Under the pieces are notes generated by a model, which worked only from the letters and a program-made list of their open reading frames with translations, was not told the DNA's origin and did no database searches. This document shows positions 17,826 through 25,440 of a DNA stretch of 64,000 bases, one piece after another (position 1 is the first letter of the stretch; each line of letters opens with the position of its first letter). A program made the translations under genes and the position numbers. Source of the DNA: Catalinimonas alkaloidigena (lineage in GTDB: Bacteria > Bacteroidota > Bacteroidia > Cytophagales > Cyclobacteriaceae); contig NZ_JAQFIL010000001.1 in NCBI RefSeq assembly GCF_029504655.1, positions 6,453,001-6,517,000 of the forward strand, in the 5' to 3' direction.

Positions 17826-18827
17826 ATGCTCATTATTGATGCTTACCCCCTAGCCGTGGTGATGCTTTTCATCACCATGCTATGCTGGGGTTCCTGGGCC
17901 AATACGCAAAAATTAGCGACAAAAAAATGGCCCTTTCAGCTGTTCTATTGGGATTATACTATTGGCATTGTCTTACTTGCTTTGATTTTTGGGCTTACGC
18001 TGGGCAACAATGGAGGAGAAGGCCGGGGCTTTTTTGAGGATTTATCTCAGGCTAATACTGAAGCCCTGCAATCTGCTTTTATTGGAGGTGTAGTTTTCAA
18101 CATTGCCAATCTACTGCTGGTAGCCGCGATTGATCTGGCGGGCATGGCAGTAGCTTTTCCTATCGGAATCGGGCTGGCTTTGGTATTGGGAGTCATTGTC
18201 AACTATGTAGCGGTCCCTGTTGGAGACCCTGTTTTACTTTTTATAGGTGTAGCCCTGGTCACGGTGGCTATCGTATTGGATGCCCTTGCCTATCGGCAAA
18301 AATCCGGAGGGGTAGGCGTTACGACCAAAGGAATAATGATTTCATTGATTGCCGGCATCCTGATGGGCTTCTTTTTCCGTTTTGTGGCAGCAGCAACTAT
18401 TCAGAACTTTGCCAATCCTGAGCCGGGTCTGATGACGCCTTTCAGCTCCGTTTTTATCTTTTCCATTGGTATTTTTATTTCCAACTTCCTCTGGAATACC
18501 ATCTTTATGTATCGCCCGATATCGGGGGAAAAGGTAAGCTATCAACAGTATTTTTCGCAAGGGAATACACGTTTACACCTGATTGGTATTTTAGGCGGAG
18601 TGATCTGGTGTGTGGGTATGTCTTTCAGTATGCTGGCTTCCGAGCAGGCAGGCTTTGCCATCAGCTACGGTTTGGGGCAGGGAGCTACCATGATCGCTGC
18701 CATCTGGGGCGTATTCATCTGGAAAGAATTTGCCGGCACCTCTTCCAAAACCAAACGCCTGCTCGCTACTATGTTTGTCTTCTTTACCATCGGTCTGGCC
18801 CTCATCATCCTCGCAAGATTGAATTAA
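17826..18827 (+). CDS. GRP/DMT-superfamily sugar or drug permease (333 aa)
   Basis: It has ten hydrophobic segments. The N-terminal stretch LFITMLCWGSWANTQKLATKKWPFQLFYWDY is typical of the glucose/rhamnose-uptake branch of the drug/metabolite transporter superfamily, and in the repeat GMAVAFPIGIGLALVLGV the glycines line a helix. It probably imports a sugar with a cation across the inner membrane. The gene starts 65 bp after the cytochrome-LRR gene and may be transcribed with it, which would link that set to sugar uptake. The specific substrate is unknown. Confidence 0.8.
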   Translation: MLIIDAYPLAVVMLFITMLCWGSWANTQKLATKKWPFQLFYWDYTIGIVLLALIFGLTLGNNGGEGRGFFEDLSQANTEALQSAFIGGVVFNIANLLLVAAIDLAGMAVAFPIGIGLALVLGVIVNYVAVPVGDPVLLFIGVALVTVAIVLDALAYRQKSGGVGVTTKGIMISLIAGILMGFFFRFVAAATIQNFANPEPGLMTPFSSVFIFSIGIFISNFLWNTIFMYRPISGEKVSYQQYFSQGNTRLHLIGILGGVIWCVGMSFSMLASEQAGFAISYGLGQGATMIAAIWGVFIWKEFAGTSSKTKRLLATMFVFFTIGLALIILARLN

Positions 18828-18904
18828 TGATTGATGACTAATGATGAATGAGTTAACTTCGTTCATTAACCAAATCGTTAATCATCATTCATTGACCATC
18901 AAAT

Positions 18905-19489
18905 ATGTCTCGTCTTATCTTATTCAATAAACCCTTCCAGGTACTTTGCCAGTTTTCTCCCGAAGGAGATAAGCAAACACTCAAGGACTATATATCCATC
19001 CCCAAAGTATATCCTGCCGGCAGACTGGATTATGATAGCGAAGGATTGTTACTACTAACCGATGCGGGTTATCTGCAACACCTGATCAGCGATCCTAAAC
19101 ATAAAATGAGCAAGACCTATTGGGCGCAGGTAGAACGAGTTCCTGACGATCAGGCGCTACAGCAGCTTTCTGAAGGAGTGATGATGAAGGATGGACTGAC
19201 CAAACCCGCCCAGGCAAAATTGATTGATGAGCCCGAGTTATGGCCTCGTAATCCCCCAATCAGGGAACGTAAAAATATTCCAACCGCCTGGGTAGAACTT
19301 GAAATCAGCGAAGGTAAAAACCGGCAGGTACGCCGTATGACGGCCGCAGTGGGCTTTCCAACCCTTAGATTGATTCGTCAGTCAGTGGGTCCCTGGGCTT
19401 TACAAAACTTACAGCCGGGAGAGTGGGTAGAGGTCCCCTGCCCCAAAAACAAGCAGGAATTGGATAAGTTGATGAAAAGATCCACCTAA
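18905..19489 (+). CDS. 23S rRNA pseudouridine synthase, RluE-like (194 aa)
   Basis: It isomerises a uridine to pseudouridine in rRNA. The short N-terminus begins directly with the catalytic domain and lacks the S4 domain of RsuA and RluB, as in RluE. Seen: YPAGRLDYDSEGLLLLT (about residues 37-53), whose Asp is the catalytic residue; KTYWAQVE; and EGKNRQVRRMTAAVGFPTLRLIR in the C-terminal part, all conserved in the RsuA/RluE family. The length is normal. The 77 bp before it are AT-rich with imperfect inverted repeats of TGAATGA type that may end transcription of the permease gene. Confidence 0.92.
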   Translation: MSRLILFNKPFQVLCQFSPEGDKQTLKDYISIPKVYPAGRLDYDSEGLLLLTDAGYLQHLISDPKHKMSKTYWAQVERVPDDQALQQLSEGVMMKDGLTKPAQAKLIDEPELWPRNPPIRERKNIPTAWVELEISEGKNRQVRRMTAAVGFPTLRLIRQSVGPWALQNLQPGEWVEVPCPKNKQELDKLMKRST

Positions 19490-19655
19490 CTTCATCATCG
19501 TATTTTTTTTGTCCTACAAAATTCATAACTAAAATACTGGTTTAAGCAATGCCACATTCCTCATTAACCTAATAAAATAGCGAATGGTGAGTACTCAGTA
19601 TTTGAATATTTTGAAGCATTATATATCTTCAAAACTTATCCTAACCTAACCGACC

Positions 19656-21095
19656 ATGAAAAAAGTAACCATCACTTGTCTGATGCTTCTTTGTGTGCTC
19701 ACTACCTACGCACAGAAGAAGCCAAAAATTAACGCCAAAAAGAAAGCAGTTATCGCTTCGGTAGAAAGTAAGAAGGACCAGCTTACCGAGCTGAGCGATA
19801 AAATATGGGCTTATGAAGAAGTTGCTTTTCAGGAAACCCAATCGGCTAAAGCACTGGCCGACTTCGCCGAAGCTCAGGGCTTTAAAGTCACCCGTGGCGT
19901 CGCGGGAATTCCTACTGGTTTCACTGCTGAGTTTGGCTCTGGAGAACCAGTCATTGGCATACTGGGGGAGTTTGACGCGCTTCCTGGTTTATCCCAAAAA
20001 ACAGTTCCCTACAAAGATCCTCGTAATGTAGGCGCTCCCGGTCATGGCTGCGGACATAATTTGTTTGGTGTAGCTTCTCTGGGAGCAGCTACCGCCATCA
20101 AAGAACTGATTGAGGCGGGAGAACTGGAAGGCACGGTGCGTTTTTATGGCACACCTGCCGAAGAGAAGTTTTTTGGTAAGCTTTGGATGGTACGCGAAGG
20201 CCTCTTTGATGATGTGGATGTGGTGATGGACTGGCACCCGGGTGCTGAGACCAAAGCCAATGTGCAGAAAGGACTGGCGCTGGTAGACTTTATCGTTGAG
20301 TTTGAAGGACAGGCAGCACACGCTTCCGGTGACCCCTGGAACGGGCGCAGTGCTTCTGATGCGCTGGAGTTGTATACCACTGGGATCAATTATTATCGCG
20401 AGCATATCAAACCTACCGTGCGTATCCACTACCACATACAGGATGGCGGACAGGTCGTCAATGTAGTACCGGATTACGCTAAAATCTGGACCAGAGTAAG
20501 AGACACCAATCGTGAGGGGATGGAAAAAGTATGGAAGCATGTGGAACGTATCGCTGAGGGTGCCTCCATCATGGCTGATGTAGATTATAAAATCAATTTG
20601 GTGTCCGGTGTGCATGAAGTGCTGGTGAACCGTACTGGCGCAGGCGCTTTACAGGCGAACCTGGAATATCTGGGCGCCATTGAGTATACTGATGAAGAGC
20701 AGGACTTTGCCAAAAAGATACAGGAAGCTACCGGCTCAGAAGTGGTTGGCATAGAATCAGTCATTGAGCCTATGGAAGAGACTTTGGAGAATCCTATGGG
20801 CGGCTCTACCGATGTGGGTGATGTAAGCTATGTGGTGCCAACGATTCGCCTGAGCGCGACGACTGCACCCAAAGGGACACCCTGGCATTCCTGGGCAGTA
20901 GTAGCCTGCGGAGGAATGTCTATCGGGCACAAAGGGATGGAATACGCTGCCAAAGCCCTTTCCATGACCATGGTAGATTTGTTTGAAGAAGAAAAATTAA
21001 GAGAAGACATCAAAGCTGAATTTAAGGAGCGCAAAGGAGATTACGAATACAAAGGCATCGTACCTGATGGACCACCCCCAATTGGTGCGAATTGA
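19656..21095 (+). CDS. Secreted M20 peptidase, AbgB/PaaJ-like amidohydrolase (479 aa)
   Basis: It is a metal-dependent amidohydrolase related to the p-aminobenzoyl-glutamate hydrolase subunit AbgB. Residues 1-20 are a signal peptide (…CVLTTYAQ). Visible family features are EEVAFQETQSAKAL, ILGEFDALPGLSQ, the metal site GHGCGHNLFG, YGTPAEEKFFGK with the catalytic Glu, MDWHPG, and the C-terminal GGSTDVGDVSYVVP and WHSW. It is probably periplasmic. Unlike cytoplasmic AbgB it stands alone without AbgA, so an acyl-amino-acid or dipeptide substrate is only a guess. It differs from the M20D enzyme at 571 in metal-site sequence. Confidence 0.88.
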   Translation: MKKVTITCLMLLCVLTTYAQKKPKINAKKKAVIASVESKKDQLTELSDKIWAYEEVAFQETQSAKALADFAEAQGFKVTRGVAGIPTGFTAEFGSGEPVIGILGEFDALPGLSQKTVPYKDPRNVGAPGHGCGHNLFGVASLGAATAIKELIEAGELEGTVRFYGTPAEEKFFGKLWMVREGLFDDVDVVMDWHPGAETKANVQKGLALVDFIVEFEGQAAHASGDPWNGRSASDALELYTTGINYYREHIKPTVRIHYHIQDGGQVVNVVPDYAKIWTRVRDTNREGMEKVWKHVERIAEGASIMADVDYKINLVSGVHEVLVNRTGAGALQANLEYLGAIEYTDEEQDFAKKIQEATGSEVVGIESVIEPMEETLENPMGGSTDVGDVSYVVPTIRLSATTAPKGTPWHSWAVVACGGMSIGHKGMEYAAKALSMTMVDLFEEEKLREDIKAEFKERKGDYEYKGIVPDGPPPIGAN

Positions 21096-21119
21096 AATTT
21101 ATAGTTTTACTAGGAGTTT

Positions 21120-21458
21120 ATGAAAAAACAAAGCAAGGCCTCATGGAATCAACTCTATGTTCTTTTAACCTTTGTAGCTATTATCATAACTTTAGCTATC
21201 TATTTTAACAAAGATTTTAAGCAGAAACTATCTGAAAATAGTGCCTATACAACAGCAAAAGTAATTGATATAGAAGAAAGATTTCAAAAAGGGCTTTTTA
21301 TTAAATACCAATATTATGTTAATGGACAACATTATACTTCATATATACACTTGCCTAAAAAAGTCCATAACATACAGGTAGGAGATGAACTTGAACTACA
21401 TTATGCAGTAGAAAAACCGGAATATAATGAGGTTGTATTTGATAATATGAGTTACTAA
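21120..21458 (+). CDS. Small membrane-anchored protein, DUF3592-like (112 aa)
   Basis: One N-terminal membrane span (about residues 11-29) is followed by a beta-rich domain. The stretch AKVIDIEERFQKGLFIKYQYYVNGQHYTSYIHLPKKVHNIQVGDELELHY has the rhythm of DUF3592-type domains, which carry small beta-sheets outside the membrane. The function is not known. It begins 24 bp after the peptidase gene and may be co-transcribed. It is more AT-rich than its neighbours. Confidence 0.65.
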   Translation: MKKQSKASWNQLYVLLTFVAIIITLAIYFNKDFKQKLSENSAYTTAKVIDIEERFQKGLFIKYQYYVNGQHYTSYIHLPKKVHNIQVGDELELHYAVEKPEYNEVVFDNMSY

Positions 21459-21498
21459 AGTACTAAGCCTCCTATCGGAACTAACTAACGATGAATAG

Positions 21499-21526
21499 AA
21501 GAGGCGTTGAAAATTCTGCGCCTCTT
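21499..21526 (+). terminator. Hairpin downstream of the small membrane protein gene
   Basis: Arms AAGAGGCG (21499-21506) and CGCCTCTT (21519-21526) enclose 12 nt. No T run follows, so it is either a weak terminator or an mRNA-end stabiliser. Confidence 0.4.
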
Positions 21527-21644
21527 ACTAGCACATTTAGTTTCTGTATAGGGTTACTCTCTGATCTTTTTACGCTGGCTGGTCAGCGACCGCATGTTTG
21601 ACAACATCATCATAAGCCAGCTCGAGTTCAAATACTTCTGAAAT

Positions 21645-21680
21645 AAAAAAAGTGCAGCCCCTGACTGCACTTTCTTTGTT
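21645..21680 (-). terminator. Rho-independent terminator of the 21695-22297 gene
   Basis: On the minus strand AAAGTGCAG, a 7-nt loop and CTGCACTTT form a 9-bp stem followed by a T run. It lies just after the stop of the gene it should end. The A/T flanks are symmetric, so it can work on both strands. Confidence 0.8.
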
Positions 21681-21694
21681 TTATACTACTTTGA

Positions 21695-22297
21695 TTAGCG
21701 GATGCTAATACTTTTTGAGTATGCAAGCTTACTGTTTCTTATGCTTAATTTGTATTGCGTATTGTTTATGCGGGATACATCTAATCCTCTTGCAAATACC
21801 TCCTGGGAAGACACATCGGTTTGATAGATCACATGGCCATATCTATTGTAAAGCTTAAGTGTGAGAGCAGACTCCATAGGGTTTTTGAATACCACTCTGA
21901 TCATACCGGGCTCAGTTCTGATCACCGGCTTAAAATACACACTCTTTTTTTCTTCTTGTATTGTGAATTTCTGAGAAGTGGTGCCTTCTTTGGTTTTCAC
22001 CTCAACAGTATATTCCCCGCTGGCTACCTGAGAAAAATCATACGCTCTTGCAAAAAATGAGCTTTTATGAATCGTCTCTGCATGCAATAACCGCCCTTTT
22101 TTATCCTTGATTTTTAGGAAAGACTTCTTTCCCTCAACAAGATTATCAACTTTGATAAAAGCTTTTTTCTGATTGCCTGAAGAAGCATTGACAGTAACAC
22201 TAAGTTGTGTGCCTGATTTGTACGGATTTTTGGGGGTTGCCATACTTGTGTGGATCATTGCGCTCAGCAATAAAGCCACTAATACTAATTTTTTCAT
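21695..22297 (-). CDS. Secreted protein with a T9SS-tail-like C-terminus (200 aa)
   Basis: The signal peptide (MKKLVLVALLLSAMIHTSMA) is followed by about 180 residues of predicted beta-sandwich in two similar halves. The end, LKLYNRYGHVIYQTDVSSQE and then GLDVSRINNTQYKLSIRNSK, resembles the C-terminal sorting domains of type IX secretion substrates, where a strand carrying a small-residue turn is followed by a short closing strand. The tail is not perfect, so it may instead be an ordinary periplasmic Ig-like protein. PorV, needed for export of such cargo, is encoded at 59919. The function is unknown. Confidence 0.7.
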   Translation of the reverse strand: MKKLVLVALLLSAMIHTSMATPKNPYKSGTQLSVTVNASSGNQKKAFIKVDNLVEGKKSFLKIKDKKGRLLHAETIHKSSFFARAYDFSQVASGEYTVEVKTKEGTTSQKFTIQEEKKSVYFKPVIRTEPGMIRVVFKNPMESALTLKLYNRYGHVIYQTDVSSQEVFARGLDVSRINNTQYKLSIRNSKLAYSKSISIR

Positions 22298-22347
22298 GAT
22301 TGTCTATTTGAGTTAATGTTGTATCCATACTTAGACACATCCTTTGC

Positions 22348-22355
22348 CAAAAGTA
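22348..22355 (-). promoter_or_regulatory. Possible Bacteroidota -7 box for the 21695-22297 gene
   Basis: Read on the minus strand, TACTTTTG fits the TAnnTTTG -7 consensus, about 50 bp before the ATG. I saw no clear TTG -33 element at the right distance. Confidence 0.3.
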
Positions 22356-22521
22356 AAAACAGCCAAATTATTGAAAATAAGCATGTTACACCCAAATCTC
22401 CTGTACATAAACGGACAATTCGCTGTACACTTTTGGAAAGCCGTTACTGAAAAAATAGGCTTGAGAGGGCAAAAAAAAAGCCAACAGTATTTGCGTACCC
22501 TTGGCCCAAGTTATTAAATAT

Positions 22522-24939
22522 TTATTCACTCCGTAGCGAACGCACCGGATTGGCGGACGCTGCTCTTGCTGACTGCCAGCTTACGGTTAGCCAGGCGATC
22601 AACAAAGCTGTCAAACCAGCTAAAATAAATATCCATGGCCCTATGCTAATGCGGAAAGCAAAGCCCTCCAGCCACCAGTCCATGATAAAATAAGCCAGGG
22701 GAATAGATAGCACGAAAGCCACAACCACCAGCCTGGTGAAATCTTTGGAAAGGAGGAGGATCACACTGGATACCGAGGCTCCCATCACTTTGCGGATACC
22801 AATCTCTTTGGTGCGCTGCTCAGCCATAAAGGAAGCCAGCCCCAGGAGGCCCAAACAGGCTACTAAGATCGCCAAAACCGTAAAGACGGAGAAGACTACG
22901 CCCAGACGCTGCTCAGCACGAAAAAGTGCGTCATAGTCTTCATCCAGGAAGGAGTACTGAAAAGGTTCGTCCGCAGCGTACTGATCCCAGCTTTTTTCTA
23001 TCATATCCAGCGTAGCGCGTACATCTCCGGGAGCTATGCGCAGCGCGATATTTGAACCGTTGGTGGTAAGCATTAGGGCCAACGGACGAATTGCGTGGCG
23101 CAGACTTTCATAGTTAAAATCTTTAATGACACCCACAACCTTGTAGGGCTGCATCTCCGCGTTCTGTCCACCAAAATAAAGTACCTCCTCGTTCAGAGGA
23201 TCTTCAAAACCAAACTCCCGAACGGCCGCTTCATTGAGTAGTATTGCCGCGGTATCTGTAGGAAAGTTACGGGAGAAGTTACGACCTTCTAACAACTCAA
23301 TCTGCATGGTAGACAAATGCTCATAATCTATGCTGTAGGTAGAAATCATAATATCATCCTCTGTTCCCTTTCTCCTGAATATGGTGGTATTGTTAACTCC
23401 GGGAGGCACATTGTTGGAGATGGATACATCCACTACCTGAGCCTTATTTTTCAGTTCTTCTTTTAACACCTCTTGAGTTCCATCCGGCAGACGCCAGGCC
23501 CCCTTGATCACTACCACATTCTCTTTTTCAAACCCCAGGTTTTTACTACTGGTATATTCCAGTTGCTGATAAACCAGCAGGGTACAGATGATCAGGGTAA
23601 TGGAAATAAAAAACTGAAAAACTACCAGCACATTACGGATACCGCTACTTTTCATGCCCGCTTTAAGCTTCCCTTTCAGCACTTCTACCGGACGAAAAGA
23701 AGAAAGGTAGAAAGCAGGATAACTTCCTGCCACTATTCCCACCAGAAGCATCAGCGCCAGTAAACTCAGCATAAACCAGGGTTCAGCAAAAAGCGCAGTA
23801 GAAATCTCTTTGCCCGACAGATTATTGAAGGGCTGTAATAAAAGGATAGCTGCCACTAACGCCAATACAGTAGCAATCAGACTGAGCAAGACAGACTCGG
23901 TCAGAAACTGCCTTACCAGATTGGAACGCATGGAGCCTAAAGTTTTGCGCACCCCTACTTCTTTGGCACGATTGGCCGAACGAGCAGTAGCCAGGTTCAT
24001 AAAATTGATACAGGCCAGCAGAATGATGAAGAAAGCGATGGCCGCGAAAATATAAACGTAGGTAATATCTCCATTAGGCTCCACCTCATCACTCAGATTG
24101 GAATGTAAATGAATATCCAGCAGAGGCTGTAAAAAGTACCCATACTTGTTTCCCTGCTTTTTAAATTCATCCAGAGAAACACCCATAAACTGCTGAATCT
24201 CAGGACCTACATATTTCTCTACCAAACCTGCCAGTTTATCTTCCAAAGCCTGAGCAGATGCCCCTTCATGCACTAGCAGATAGGTCATAAAACTATTGTT
24301 GAACCAGCCTTCTGACCGGCTGTAGTCCAGCGTGCTCATGGAGCGCAGCATACTGAAATGGAAGTGCGACTGATCAGGAACCTCTTCCAGTATACCGGTA
24401 ACAGTATTGGGTGTCTTGTCATTGCCCAACAGCAGCGTTTTACCTAAAGCAGGCTCTCTGCCAAAGTATTTTCGTGCTACATCTTCAGGGATGACCAGCG
24501 AATTAGGCTCAGTAAGAGCGGTTGCAGCCTCACCTTCCAGCAACTTAAAGCTAAACACATCAAAAAAGGTAGAATCAGCGAAGAAAATATCATCTTCAGA
24601 AATTACCTTTTCTCCGTAGCGGATTACCTGCTGATCCTGATAAACATAAACCCTAACCGCATTTTGTACTTCCGGCAACTCCTCTACTGCCGTAAAAGCC
24701 AGCGGAGGGGTTGTATTCGTAGTAAATATTTCCTGATCAGCAATCTTACCATTTAAGCCCACACGATAGATTCTGTCTGCTTTGGCATGAAAAGCATCAT
24801 AACTCAACTCATGATAAACGTATAACAGAATGAGCAAACAACTGGCTACGCCGATACTTAAGCCCAGAATGTTAAGGGTAGTGTATAGTTTGTAGTTGGC
24901 CAGATTGCGAAAGGCAATTTTTAAATAGTTTCTGATCAT
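22522..24939 (-). CDS. FtsX-family ABC permease, paralog 1 of 4 (805 aa)
   Basis: This is a MacB/FtsX-type permease subunit. Seen in order: first span and periplasmic MacB-like domain (residues 20-280), an FtsX domain with three spans (about 285-440; RSANRAKEVGVRKTLGSMRSNLVRQFLTESVLL), a second periplasmic domain, and a last FtsX domain (about 680-800; EQRTKEIGIRKVMGASVSSVILLLSKDF). It ends NPVRSLRSE. There is no ATPase gene beside it, so it must share an ATPase encoded elsewhere. The two halves are typical of the double-FtsX permeases of Bacteroidota, thought to export peptides, lipids or antibiotics or to act mechanically. It lacks the N-terminal prefix domain found in paralogs 3 and 4. Confidence 0.92.
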   Translation of the reverse strand: MIRNYLKIAFRNLANYKLYTTLNILGLSIGVASCLLILLYVYHELSYDAFHAKADRIYRVGLNGKIADQEIFTTNTTPPLAFTAVEELPEVQNAVRVYVYQDQQVIRYGEKVISEDDIFFADSTFFDVFSFKLLEGEAATALTEPNSLVIPEDVARKYFGREPALGKTLLLGNDKTPNTVTGILEEVPDQSHFHFSMLRSMSTLDYSRSEGWFNNSFMTYLLVHEGASAQALEDKLAGLVEKYVGPEIQQFMGVSLDEFKKQGNKYGYFLQPLLDIHLHSNLSDEVEPNGDITYVYIFAAIAFFIILLACINFMNLATARSANRAKEVGVRKTLGSMRSNLVRQFLTESVLLSLIATVLALVAAILLLQPFNNLSGKEISTALFAEPWFMLSLLALMLLVGIVAGSYPAFYLSSFRPVEVLKGKLKAGMKSSGIRNVLVVFQFFISITLIICTLLVYQQLEYTSSKNLGFEKENVVVIKGAWRLPDGTQEVLKEELKNKAQVVDVSISNNVPPGVNNTTIFRRKGTEDDIMISTYSIDYEHLSTMQIELLEGRNFSRNFPTDTAAILLNEAAVREFGFEDPLNEEVLYFGGQNAEMQPYKVVGVIKDFNYESLRHAIRPLALMLTTNGSNIALRIAPGDVRATLDMIEKSWDQYAADEPFQYSFLDEDYDALFRAEQRLGVVFSVFTVLAILVACLGLLGLASFMAEQRTKEIGIRKVMGASVSSVILLLSKDFTRLVVVAFVLSIPLAYFIMDWWLEGFAFRISIGPWIFILAGLTALLIAWLTVSWQSARAASANPVRSLRSE

Positions 24940-25440
24940 CTCTCAGGCATTTAGGTGGGTAGAATCAATATTCTATTGAGTAGATGCGATTTTGCTGAAA
25001 AGGTTGCAGCAGATGCTATATTTTTTGGTAATAATGGGTAAGCTCATGACGGTCGCTGCCGATTAATTACGTTATAACGCTCAAGGATTATTTCTATCCA
25101 ATTTACTCTGGTAGCTTTAAAGTCATAAACCTACGGTAAATCAGCGATGTACAGTGCTGCAAAATCATACCATGCTACGGCGTCAAATAACATAGCCAAA
25201 AGAACATGTTAATGACTATCATCCTTGTGTAACTCGACGTCCCACTAGAAGCCAGGCGCAGTGGTTAATTTATCCATAGATAAATCACTGACAATAAATA
25301 ATTTAACACTCTTTATTGAGTAATAATTTTTCTTTACTAAATCCAGTTTATTTACTTCCTACGTAAATCAAATTGCCATTCTGGAAGAATGCGTATTTCA
25401 GAAATAATATTGATTCCTCAAACCACAAAACTCAAAAGTT
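24940..25440. other. 501-bp intergenic region
   Basis: It separates the divergent FtsX and 832-residue protein genes. I see no ORF with protein-like composition, no clear RNA fold and no long repeat. The last 140 bp are AT-rich and probably hold the promoter of the downstream gene pair. Confidence 0.4.

Noticed and set aside
19989..20615. 208-codon minus-strand frame inside the M20 peptidase gene
   Set aside because: Covers the metal-site region of a well-supported gene on the other strand.
21540..21644. Short frame reading LIFLRWLVSDRMFDN in the gap before the terminator
   Set aside because: Under 30 codons, no start codon; could be a gene tail but cannot be supported.
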